Of a stretch of DNA of 64,000 bases, positions 44,975 through 52,488 are shown in pieces. The position numbers and the translations under genes were made by a program. The stretch is from assembly GCF_015704865.1 (NCBI RefSeq), contig NZ_JADQTO010000001.1, positions 310,001-374,000 on the forward strand, given 5' to 3'. Under the pieces are notes generated by a model. It was not told the origin of the DNA, made no database searches, and saw only the letters and a program-made list of their open reading frames with translations. Position 1 is the first letter of the stretch. Each line of letters begins with the position of its first letter. Origin of the DNA: Actinoplanes aureus (lineage in GTDB: Bacteria; Actinomycetota; Actinomycetes; Mycobacteriales; Micromonosporaceae).

Positions 44975-45625
44975 CTAGTTCATCGTTTTCCAGCGCTTCA
45001 ATATCGCGGCTACGCTCTTCCGTCGGGAAGGGTTGCCATCCAGGTCGACTGCGACGGTGTAGACGCTCCTCTCAGCGCTGAGGCGCCAGCACAGCAGAAG
45101 GTTCTCGCGAACTCCCGCCTTCTTGTTGTTCTGCAACCGAATCCGTTGCGTGCATGAAACCCCGTTCCCGACTGGCTCGCCCTTGCCGGCCACCCACGCG
45201 AGTTCCCGCTGACCGGTGAGGTCACCACGCGCTGACACCACACGCATAGTGCTCCGGTCTTTCTTAATATTGCCGCTGTTGGTGATCTGAAGATCGTCCA
45301 CCGAGGCTTCCGGTCGGGGTTGCATTCCGCGTTTGATCTCGACCTTGCCTACGACCGCTGACTTGCGCACCTTCGCGACCCGCTCCTTCTCCGACGGGCT
45401 GAGCGACGGCGGCGTCTTCGACGGCCTCGGACTCGGCGACGTCGGCGCGTTCTCACCAGACGGCGACACCGCTGAAGTAGCCGGGCTGGCCGAACTTCCG
45501 TCCGACACCGCCTGCGACTCTGTCGAACTCTCCGAGTCGCCCCCGCAGCCACTCAGCCCCAGGATCAGCGCCACTCCGGTCACTGCGGCCACCCGCGCAC
45601 GATGGCCTGCCATCGGTCCAGTCAT
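44975..45625 (-). CDS. Lipoprotein, paralogue 3 of 3 (two-Cys domain)
   Basis: This gene encodes 216 residues. Instead of a type II helix it has a lipoprotein signal ending in LSGC. A Ser/Pro linker follows, then the conserved C-terminal domain from about residue 118, with SCTQRIRLQ and LLCWRLSAERSVYTVAV. The domain matches paralogues 1 and 2, so the same domain is anchored in two different ways. The RBS AGGG lies about 10 nt before ATG. It has no copy of the TTTGGAAGCATG element. Function is unknown. Confidence 0.82.
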   Translation of the reverse strand: MTGPMAGHRARVAAVTGVALILGLSGCGGDSESSTESQAVSDGSSASPATSAVSPSGENAPTSPSPRPSKTPPSLSPSEKERVAKVRKSAVVGKVEIKRGMQPRPEASVDDLQITNSGNIKKDRSTMRVVSARGDLTGQRELAWVAGKGEPVGNGVSCTQRIRLQNNKKAGVRENLLLCWRLSAERSVYTVAVDLDGNPSRRKSVAAILKRWKTMN

Positions 45626-45826
45626 CGCTCAACACCCTCCAAGTTCTCCGGATCAAGCCCCCCATGACTGTGGGAACTTGGACTGTCAATGCTGACAAAA
45701 ACTCCTAATCCACACGGCCAAACTGCCACAGACTCAGCCGTTCCACAGCCACGGGTTGACGGACGGCGATCGACATCGCTATGTTCCTCTCGCATCGAGT
45801 AAGACTCATAGAGAGAAGAACGCAAG

Positions 45827-46576
45827 ATGGACGAGGTGAGCTATCTGGCCGGCTACGACCCGCGGCGCTATCCCGCGGTCGCGGTCACCGTTGACGTCGT
45901 GGCGCTGACGATCCGGGACGGCAAACTCTGTGTCCTGCTTGTTGAGCGCGGAACTCAGCCCTACGCCGGCCAGCGCGCCCTCCCCGGCGGCTTCGTCAAG
46001 AACGAGACCCTCGACGAGGCCGCACTGAGGGAGTTCGCCGAGGAGACCGGCCTGACCCCGGGGCAGGGCGAGCTCGGCCGGGTCCACCTGGAGCAGCTCA
46101 AGACCTACGGCGACCCCGACCGCGACCCCAGGATGCGCGTCATCTCGGTCGCCTACCTGGCATTCGCCCCGCGACTGCCGGAGCCCACGGCCGGCACCGA
46201 CGCGGCACGGGCCTACTGGGTGCCGGTCGACGAGGCCAAGGACCTGGCCTTCGACCACGACGACGTGCTCGCCGACGGCCTGGAGCGCGCCCGCGACAAG
46301 CTCGAGTACACGCCTCTCGCCACCGCCTTCACCGATCCCGAGTTCACGATCAGCGAGCTGCGGCACGTCTACGCCGCGGTCTGGGGCGAGGAACTGCACG
46401 CCGGCAACTTCCACCGCAAGGTGCTCTCCGTGCCGGGGTTCGTCGAGGGCACCGGCCGGACCACCGCACGCGGCGGGGACCGGGGCGGGCCGAGGGCCAA
46501 GCTCTACCAGGCCGGCGACGCCCGCCTGCTGCACCCGGCGCTGCTCAGACCCACGAGGGAGGACCGGGTGAGATGA
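45827..46576 (+). CDS. nrtR: NrtR-like Nudix transcriptional regulator
   Basis: This gene encodes 249 residues. The Nudix box reads GFVKNETLDEAALREFAEETGL, intact. The C-terminus is a winged-helix-like NrtR domain with TAFTDPEFTISELRHVYAAVWG, NFHRKVLSVPGFVE and RPTREDR. NrtR proteins sense ADP-ribose and repress NAD metabolism genes; here an intact Nudix box leaves hydrolysis possible. The downstream partner genes are unusual for NrtR. Its stop overlaps the micro-ORF start by ATGA. The symbol is by family resemblance only. Confidence 0.85.
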   Translation: MDEVSYLAGYDPRRYPAVAVTVDVVALTIRDGKLCVLLVERGTQPYAGQRALPGGFVKNETLDEAALREFAEETGLTPGQGELGRVHLEQLKTYGDPDRDPRMRVISVAYLAFAPRLPEPTAGTDAARAYWVPVDEAKDLAFDHDDVLADGLERARDKLEYTPLATAFTDPEFTISELRHVYAAVWGEELHAGNFHRKVLSVPGFVEGTGRTTARGGDRGGPRAKLYQAGDARLLHPALLRPTREDRVR

Positions 46577-46647
46577 CGACGCCGGAGAAGAGGCCGCGCC
46601 ACTACCGGGGACGCCACCGCCGGACGTGGAGGCGGCGGACCAGATGA
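46573..46647 (+). CDS. 24-codon Arg-rich micro-ORF bridging nrtR and the J-kinase gene
   Basis: An ATG-TGA frame of 24 residues, 12 of them Arg or Lys, beginning MTTPEKRPRHYRG. The ATG overlaps the nrtR stop (ATGA) and its TGA overlaps the next ATG (ATGA), so it joins the two genes with no gap. A GGGAGG site at 46557-46562 can serve its start. The peptide could bind nucleic acid or be a leader that passes ribosomes on. Too short for homology. Confidence 0.55.
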   Translation: MTTPEKRPRHYRGRHRRTWRRRTR

Positions 46648-47564
46648 TCACCTTTGATGAGGCGGTGCCGCGGATCATGGCGGCCGAGCGGTTCAGTGAC
46701 CTGGGGACGGGTGGATCCGATGCCGTTCACGCGTACCGGAAATGGGTGAAGCTGGTCCACCCGGACACCGTGAGTGCGGCGCGGCGCGCGACCGCGACGC
46801 AGGCTTTCGCCAAGCTTTCCGCGCTCTACCACGAGAGGGGCGACGCGCACCGGCCGACGGGGACGCTGCGCACGCGGAACGGCGTCTATCGGATCGAGGA
46901 CACTTTCGCCTCCGGCGACATCGCGGAGCTGCTCGACACCGGCGACACCCTCCTCAAGATCCCCCGCGACCCCGCGGACAACGACCTGATGCGGGCCGAG
47001 GCCGACGCGCTCCTCAAGCTGCGGACGGACGGCGACCCGAGGTTCCGCGCCTACGCTCCCCGGCTCGTCGAAACCTTCACCCACGAGGACCACGACCACC
47101 GCAGACGCACGGTCAACGTGATCAGGCGCCAGCGCGGGATGCGACGACTGAGCACCACGGAAACTCTGGAGGACGGCGTCTGGATCTGGCGCCGGCTGCT
47201 GACCGCCCTCGGCTGGGCGCACCGGGCCGGCGTGATCCACGGCGCGATCCTCGAACCGCACGTCCTGATCCACCCCGAGCATCGCGGCTTGGTTCTGGTG
47301 GATTGGTGCTACTCCGGGCATCGACCGAGGGCGATAGTGAAGGCAAGGGAAGTCGCCTATCCGCCGGAGGTGCTGAACGACAGGACCGCCACCCCAGCCA
47401 CTGACATCTACATGGCAACCGGACTGATGACGCGCCTGCTGGGACCGCGAATGCCGCAGCGGCTGACGGAGTTCGCCGCCGGCTGCGTCTATCAAGCGCC
47501 GCGAATGCGGCCTCAGGATGCCTGGGCGCTCCTGGCCGAACTGGACGAGATCATCCGGATCTGA
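46644..47564 (+). CDS. J-domain / pseudokinase fusion protein
   Basis: This gene encodes 306 residues. The N-terminal J-like domain carries the HPD tripeptide in YRKWVKLVHPDTVS. A kinase-like domain follows, with the lysine in TLLKIPRDP and the αC Glu in RAEADAL. The catalytic loop is VIHGAILEPHVLIHP instead of HRDxxxxN, so the catalytic Asp is absent. The Mg-binding position is DWC (VLVDWCYSG) rather than DFG. It is probably a pseudokinase. ATG 46644 is preferred over GTG 46626 because of its overlap with the micro-ORF stop and a GGAGG 11 nt upstream. A J domain suggests an Hsp70 link. Confidence 0.82.
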   Translation: MITFDEAVPRIMAAERFSDLGTGGSDAVHAYRKWVKLVHPDTVSAARRATATQAFAKLSALYHERGDAHRPTGTLRTRNGVYRIEDTFASGDIAELLDTGDTLLKIPRDPADNDLMRAEADALLKLRTDGDPRFRAYAPRLVETFTHEDHDHRRRTVNVIRRQRGMRRLSTTETLEDGVWIWRRLLTALGWAHRAGVIHGAILEPHVLIHPEHRGLVLVDWCYSGHRPRAIVKAREVAYPPEVLNDRTATPATDIYMATGLMTRLLGPRMPQRLTEFAAGCVYQAPRMRPQDAWALLAELDEIIRI

Positions 47565-47575
47565 GGAGGAACACC

Positions 47576-48535
47576 ATGGGAAGCGGACGCTGGTCCACCG
47601 ACGTCTACACCGCGGCGGCCGAGTACCGCTCCGCGCGCGGGCAGAGCGCCTTCTCCTACAGCGACAGCGGCGCCCGCACCGTCCACCCGGAACTCGACCC
47701 GCGGGGCGTGTTCATGCGGGAGAGCCGGGACAGCGAGGAGCACCCGTTCAGTACGCCGATCGCCGTCCTCTTCGACGTGACCGGTTCGATGGGTAACGTG
47801 CCGCGGGTCCTGCAGACCAAGCTGCCGCAGCTGCTGGGCCTGCTGACCCGGCGGAACTACGCGATCGACCCGCAGATCCTGTTCGGCGCGATCGGGGACG
47901 CCACCTGCGACCGGGCGCCGCTGCAGGTCGGGCAGTTCGAGTCGGACAACCGGATGGACGAGGACCTGGCCCGGATCGTTCTGGAGGGCGGTGGTGGCGG
48001 GCAGAAGCACGAGTCCTACGAACTGGCGCTCTACTTCATGGCCCGGCACACGGTCCTGGACTCGATGATCAACCGGGGGCGGCGCGGTTACCTCTTCCTG
48101 ATCGGCGACGAAATGCCGTACCCGAAGGTGAAGCCGCGCGAGGTCGAAGCCGTGATCGGCGACGAAATCAAGGCGAGCATCAGGATCGAAGACCTGATGA
48201 CCGAGCTGAAGCGGAAGTACGACGTCTATTACATCCTGCCGACCGCGGCCGGATGGGGCGGCGACAAGGAGGTGCTGGGCCGCTGGCGAGCCCTGCTCGG
48301 CCAGAACGTCCTGGAGCTCGACGACCTGGACGCGGTCTGCGAGACGATCGCGCTGACGGTCGGCCTCGGCGAGGACGCCATCGACCTGGACGAGGGCATC
48401 GCCGACCTGTCCGACATCGGCTCGGCGGCGGGCGGCACGGTCGGCCGGGCGCTGGCCCCGCTGCAACGCAACCCGGTGGTGCGCGACGCGCCCTTCGAGA
48501 TCACCGCGGGCCCGAGCGGAAACCAGCGTCTGTGA
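47576..48535 (+). CDS. VWA-like protein of the NrtR/PurA operon
   Basis: This gene encodes 319 residues. The VWA-like core has a MIDAS-type DVTGS motif (VLFDVTGSMGN), an acidic LFLIGDEMPYP and a Rossmann-like layout. GGAGG precedes ATG by 7 nt. The 4-bp GTGA overlap with the next gene shows coupling. Similar proteins are TerY- or chaperone-linked VWA proteins in bacterial conflict operons; here they would bind a metal and a partner. Its exact job is unknown. Confidence 0.8.
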   Translation: MGSGRWSTDVYTAAAEYRSARGQSAFSYSDSGARTVHPELDPRGVFMRESRDSEEHPFSTPIAVLFDVTGSMGNVPRVLQTKLPQLLGLLTRRNYAIDPQILFGAIGDATCDRAPLQVGQFESDNRMDEDLARIVLEGGGGGQKHESYELALYFMARHTVLDSMINRGRRGYLFLIGDEMPYPKVKPREVEAVIGDEIKASIRIEDLMTELKRKYDVYYILPTAAGWGGDKEVLGRWRALLGQNVLELDDLDAVCETIALTVGLGEDAIDLDEGIADLSDIGSAAGGTVGRALAPLQRNPVVRDAPFEITAGPSGNQRL

Positions 48536-49740
48536 GAGAGCACATCGCCGTCGTCGATCTGGGCTACGGCGACGCCGGCAAGGGCACCGTCGTGGACGCC
48601 CTCTGCGCCTCGAACAAGATCAAAGCGGTCCTGCGCTTCAACGGAGGCGCGCAGGCCGGGCACAACGTGGTCACCGAGGACGGCCGCCACCACACCTTCG
48701 CCCAGTTCGGCTCCGGCACGCTGCGTGGCGTCCCCACCCACCTGACTCGCTTCTGCGTGGTCGATCCGCTCGCGCTGGCCGCCGAGGCGCGAGCGCTCGG
48801 CAACCCATATCACCTGCTCACGGTCGATGGTGACGCCCTGCTCGCCACTCCGTGGCATCGCGCCGCCAACCGGCGCCGGGAACTCGCGCGCGGCACGCAC
48901 CGTCACGGTTCCTGCGGCATGGGCATCGGAGAGACGATGGCGTACGCCCTACGCGTCCCCGATGCCCCCAGGATCGCCGACACCCTCCGGCCGGCTACTC
49001 TCCGGCGCCGCCTCGCCGGCGTCCGCGACGCCCTCGGCGACTGCGAGTACCCCCTCGACGACGTGGTCGACGCGTTCACCGCCTTCGCCCGGACGGTACG
49101 CGTCGTCGACTCCACCCATACCGACCGGCTGCTCGCCGAGGGCCCGTGCGTCTTCGAGGGCGCGCAGGGTGTCCTGCTCGACGAGTGGTACGGCTGGCAC
49201 CCGCACACCACCTGGTCCACCACCACCTTCGACAACGTCGCCGCGCTCTGCCCCTCGTTCCGGCGGATCGGCGTGGTGCGTACCTACACCACCCGGCACG
49301 GCGCCGGACCGTTCGTCACCGAGGCACCCGATCTCGATCTGCCCGAACCGCACAACGGCCGCGACGCCTGGCAGGGCACGTTCCGGATCGGCCACTTCGA
49401 CGCGGTCGCCCACCGGTACGCCGTCGAGGTGGCCGGCGGTGTCGACGGGCTCGGGGTGACCCACCTCGACGCCCCGGAACGCTGCCCGGGTCTGCGCGTC
49501 TGCCGGTCGTACCGGATCGACGGCGAACTCTGGGACCGGATCGCCCCCGGCCCACCGCGCGACCTGGTCCATCAGGAACGGATCACGAACCGGCTGCTCC
49601 GGGCCCGTCCGGGCGATCTCCACCGGCCCGAGGATTGGTCTGCCGAGATCAGCGATCTGCTCGGCGCCCCGGTCATTCTGGAGTCCCGCGGCCCGCGTTC
49701 CGTTGACAAGACTTTCACCGCGGTGCCGGTCGTCGCATAA
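48532..49740 (+). CDS. Divergent adenylosuccinate synthetase paralogue
   Basis: This gene encodes 402 residues of the PurA fold. The P-loop-like N-terminus is VVDLGYGDAGKGTVVD, where PurA has GxQWGDEGKG; D14 is kept, but the Glu is Ala15. GG-QAGHNVV holds the His (H44) of the active site. Later segments GPCVFEGAQGVLLDEWYGWHPHTTWS and RRIGVVRTYTTRHGAGPFVTE match PurA. The changed site suggests altered chemistry, such as nucleotide ligation to another amine. It is likely not the housekeeping enzyme. GTG 48532 overlaps the VWA stop. Confidence 0.85.
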   Translation: MREHIAVVDLGYGDAGKGTVVDALCASNKIKAVLRFNGGAQAGHNVVTEDGRHHTFAQFGSGTLRGVPTHLTRFCVVDPLALAAEARALGNPYHLLTVDGDALLATPWHRAANRRRELARGTHRHGSCGMGIGETMAYALRVPDAPRIADTLRPATLRRRLAGVRDALGDCEYPLDDVVDAFTAFARTVRVVDSTHTDRLLAEGPCVFEGAQGVLLDEWYGWHPHTTWSTTTFDNVAALCPSFRRIGVVRTYTTRHGAGPFVTEAPDLDLPEPHNGRDAWQGTFRIGHFDAVAHRYAVEVAGGVDGLGVTHLDAPERCPGLRVCRSYRIDGELWDRIAPGPPRDLVHQERITNRLLRARPGDLHRPEDWSAEISDLLGAPVILESRGPRSVDKTFTAVPVVA

Positions 49741-49840
49741 TCCGGTAATTGATTTACCCGTCGCATTCGCAGGTGCCGAGAAACCCCGTCACAAGCGCTC
49801 TGAGCTGCAACTATGCTTGACCTGTGATCAGCACCCACAT

Positions 49841-49884
49841 TTAGGCATGCCTTACCTCATGCCCCTTAGGCGTGCCTTACCTAA
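49841..49884 (+). promoter_or_regulatory. Two tandem iron-box-like sites
   Basis: TTAGGCATGCCTTACCTCA (49841-49859) and TTAGGCGTGCCTTACCTAA (49866-49884) resemble the actinobacterial IdeR/DmdR iron box (TTAGG-N9-CCTAA). They are 25 bp apart and 104-148 bp upstream of the DUF1540 gene. A TTGACC at 49817-49822 might serve as -35. Confidence 0.7.
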
Positions 49885-49988
49885 TGAGTCGAATCTTTAC
49901 CAGCAACATCATTAAACGACATGGAAATTGCTTCGAACCGGAGTTATGGTCGGCGTGAGGCCAATAACCATCAGGGGAGCTGGTAACC

Positions 49989-50282
49989 ATGACGCAGATG
50001 ATGAACATGCCGCGCGTGCAGACCTGTACCGTCGCCGAATGCGGGTACAACCACGACGGCTGTACCGCCTTCGCGATCACCATCGGCAGCCTGAGCACCG
50101 CCGAGTGCGACACCTTCATCAACTCGGGCGAGCAGGGCGGCATGGGCGTGGCCACCGCACAGGTCGGCGCTTGCAAGCGGGCCGACTGCACGTACAACGA
50201 GAACCTGGAGTGCCGTGCCCCGGCGATCACCGTGGGCGCCTCCGCCGACAAGGCCGACTGCCTCACCTACCAGCGGGGCTGA
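49989..50282 (+). CDS. DUF1540 Cys-rich small protein
   Basis: This gene encodes 97 residues with two copies of a C-x-C/YN-C motif: TCTVAECGYNHDGC with AITIG and CDTFI, then ACKRADCTYNENLEC with AITVG and CLTY. DUF1540 is a small Cys-rich, presumably metal-binding family, also linked to sporulation. A GGGGAG site lies about 12 nt before ATG. The iron-box-like sites upstream suggest iron-dependent control. Confidence 0.88.
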   Translation: MTQMMNMPRVQTCTVAECGYNHDGCTAFAITIGSLSTAECDTFINSGEQGGMGVATAQVGACKRADCTYNENLECRAPAITVGASADKADCLTYQRG

Positions 50283-50299
50283 GCCGCCACGACTGATCC

Positions 50300-50331
50300 G
50301 AGCCCGCCGCCTCTCCCGAGACGGCGGGCTC
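50300..50331 (+). terminator. Hairpin after DUF1540 gene
   Basis: Arms GAGCCCGCCG and CGGCGGGCTC pair over 10 bp with a 12-nt loop, followed by GTTCGTGT. It starts 18 nt after the stop of the DUF1540 gene. Confidence 0.8.
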
Positions 50332-50373
50332 GTTCGTGTCCGCATGCCACCTACGACGTACGCCCTACCAGGA

Positions 50374-50393
50374 AATACGCTTCCGGGCGTATT
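50374..50393 (+). promoter_or_regulatory. Palindrome before DUF6220/multicopper oxidase
   Basis: AATACGCTTCCGGGCGTATT has 7-bp arms (AATACGC/GCGTATT) around a 6-bp centre. It ends 60 bp before the DUF6220 gene. A metal-responsive repressor site is a guess based on the downstream copper enzyme. Confidence 0.5.
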
Positions 50394-50452
50394 GCCCGCC
50401 CTTCGACCCCGGCCGATGCTGAGAGGGTCCGGCTCGAAGGGGGAAAAGTCCG

Positions 50453-50887
50453 GTGCGTTCCGCTTATCGCATTCTCGCCATTCTCATCGCGCTCGGCGTG
50501 GTCGTTCAGGCCGCGGTGATCGCCGGTGCCTGGTTCCTCGTCCTCAACGACCTCGATTCCGGAACGGTCCTCGACAAGAACTCCGAGGGCAACTGGGCGC
50601 ACGTCGTGCACGGGCAGATCGGCGTCATGGTCATGCCGCTGCTCGCTCTGCTCCTGCTGATCGTCTCGTTCTTCGCCCGGATCCCGGGCGGCGTCAAGTG
50701 GGCCGCGATCACGCTCGGTGTCACGATCCTGCAGGTCGTTCTGGCGTTCGCCGGTTTCGCGGCGCCGGTCCTGGGCCTGTTGCACGGCGTCAACGCGTTC
50801 GCGATCGCCGGGGTGGCCGGCGTGGCCGCCCGTAAGGCCCGCGAGGCCACCAGCGCGGTTCCGGCTTCGCCGGCCGCCGTCTCCTGA
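50453..50887 (+). CDS. DUF6220-type four-helix membrane protein
   Basis: This gene encodes 144 residues with four hydrophobic helices (residues 5-25, 50-75, 82-105, 108-130). HGQIGVMVMPL and the NWAHVVH segment carry His residues that may bind metal or heme. It resembles DUF6220. GTG 50453 has GGGGA about 11 nt upstream. It lies 4 bp before the multicopper oxidase gene, so the two probably work together at the membrane. Confidence 0.78.
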   Translation: MRSAYRILAILIALGVVVQAAVIAGAWFLVLNDLDSGTVLDKNSEGNWAHVVHGQIGVMVMPLLALLLLIVSFFARIPGGVKWAAITLGVTILQVVLAFAGFAAPVLGLLHGVNAFAIAGVAGVAARKAREATSAVPASPAAVS

Positions 50888-50891
50888 GAGC

Positions 50892-52301
50892 GTGCGCACC
50901 AGCGTCCGGGCCGCCATCGCCACGGTGGCGGCCCTTGCCGTGCTCGGGCCGATCGGCTGGTTCTGGTACGACAGCCTGGTTCCCGGCACCTACGACATGG
51001 CCACCATGGGTTACGCCGACTACGGCGGCGGCCCACCCGCCGGCCACCAGCACACCGGCGGGATCAGCGTCGCCGACCTGCGGGGGCCGTCCGGGACCCC
51101 GGCGGTGACCGTCACCCTGACCACCCGGCGGGACGGCGACCGCTACACGATCAACGGCTCCTCCCCCGGTCCGGAGATCCGCGCCCGGCAGGGCGATCTG
51201 ATCCAGGTGACGCTGGTGAACGAGTCGGTGCCGGACGGGGTGACCCTGCACTGGCACGGCGTGGACGTCCCGAACGGCGAGGACGGCGTCGCCGGCATCA
51301 CCCAGGACGCGATCGCTCCCGGTCGCAGTCACGTGTACCGGTTCGTCGCCCGGGACGCGGGCACCTACTGGTACCACTCCCATCAGGTCTCCCACGAGCA
51401 GGTCCGGGGCGGGCTCTTCGGTGCGCTGGTGATCGAGCCGCCGTCACCGGCCGGCGGCGATCACGTGGTGCAGGTGCACACCTACCAGGGGCGGCGAACC
51501 ATCAACGGCAAGCCGGGCGTCTCCGAATTTCCGGCCACCTCCGGTGAGGCGGCGTCCTCGGGCCGGACGGTGCGCGCCCGGGTGATCAACACGGATGCCG
51601 GGCCGATCCGGGTCTGGGTGAGCGGGACGGCCTACCGGGTGGTCGCGGTGGACGGCCGTGACCTGCACCAACCCGGCCCGATCGGCGGCGCGGCCGTGCT
51701 GCTCACCGCGGGCGGCCGGGTCGATCTGGAGTTCACCGCGCCGGGGCGGGTGGACGTCGGCGGGGGCGCCGCCATCGGATCGGGCGCGGCCTCGGCCGAG
51801 CCGCGCGAGCTGGTCGACCTCCTGACGTACGGGACACCGGCCCCGCTCGGCTTCGACCCGGGACGGGCGACCCGCGTCTTCGACTATCGGATCGGGCGGC
51901 GGATCGGCTTCCTGGACGGAATGCCCGGCATGTGGTGGACCGTGAACGGCCGGCTCTTCCCGGACGTGCCGATGTTCATGGTCCGTACCGGCGACATCGT
52001 CCGGATGACCATCCGCAACGTCAGCGGTGAGGTGCACCCGATGCACCTGCACGGCCACCACGCCGTGGTGCTCAGCCGCAACGGTGTCGCCGCGACCGGC
52101 AGTCCGTGGTGGATCGACTCGCTCGACGTGGCCGACGGTGACCGCTACGAGATCGCGTTTGTGGCCGACAACCCGGGCATCTGGGCGGACCACTGCCACA
52201 ACCTGGAGCACGTCCCTGAAGGCTTGACCGCCCACCTGGCCTACGCCGACGTCAGCACCCCATACCGGGTCGGCGGCGACGCCGGCAACGTCCCCGAGTA
52301 A
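50892..52301 (+). CDS. Membrane-anchored multicopper oxidase
   Basis: This gene encodes 469 residues. An N-terminal membrane helix (residues 8-28) anchors it outside the cell. Copper motifs are LHWHGVD, TYWYHSHQVSH, HPMHLHGHH and HCHNLEH. The type 1 site normally ends HCHxxxHxxxGM; here it is HCHNLEHVPEGL, so the axial Met is Leu, which usually raises redox potential. The substrate is unknown; metal or phenol oxidation is likely. GTG 50892 follows the DUF6220 stop by 4 bp. Confidence 0.92.
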   Translation: MRTSVRAAIATVAALAVLGPIGWFWYDSLVPGTYDMATMGYADYGGGPPAGHQHTGGISVADLRGPSGTPAVTVTLTTRRDGDRYTINGSSPGPEIRARQGDLIQVTLVNESVPDGVTLHWHGVDVPNGEDGVAGITQDAIAPGRSHVYRFVARDAGTYWYHSHQVSHEQVRGGLFGALVIEPPSPAGGDHVVQVHTYQGRRTINGKPGVSEFPATSGEAASSGRTVRARVINTDAGPIRVWVSGTAYRVVAVDGRDLHQPGPIGGAAVLLTAGGRVDLEFTAPGRVDVGGGAAIGSGAASAEPRELVDLLTYGTPAPLGFDPGRATRVFDYRIGRRIGFLDGMPGMWWTVNGRLFPDVPMFMVRTGDIVRMTIRNVSGEVHPMHLHGHHAVVLSRNGVAATGSPWWIDSLDVADGDRYEIAFVADNPGIWADHCHNLEHVPEGLTAHLAYADVSTPYRVGGDAGNVPE

Positions 52302-52344
52302 GCCGAGCCGTGCCCGCCCGGAAGCGAGCACGGCCGGAGACGAG

Positions 52345-52361
52345 CACGGCCGGGGGCCGTG
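52345..52361 (+). terminator. Short GC hairpin after multicopper oxidase
   Basis: CACGGCC-GGG-GGCCGTG is a 7-bp perfect stem with a 3-nt loop, 44 bp after the stop. A direct repeat of CGAGCACGGCCGG adjoins it. It has no U-tract. Confidence 0.5.
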
Positions 52362-52488
52362 ATGTCGCGGTGGCATCGACGCAGGCCGCACCTCAGCCGC
52401 ACCCCACAGCGTCCGCCGTCGCACTTGTCCGGCCGGACAGTTGTCGACGCGGCGCCGGATGGCGTCGCAGTCGACGAGAGGTGGACGG

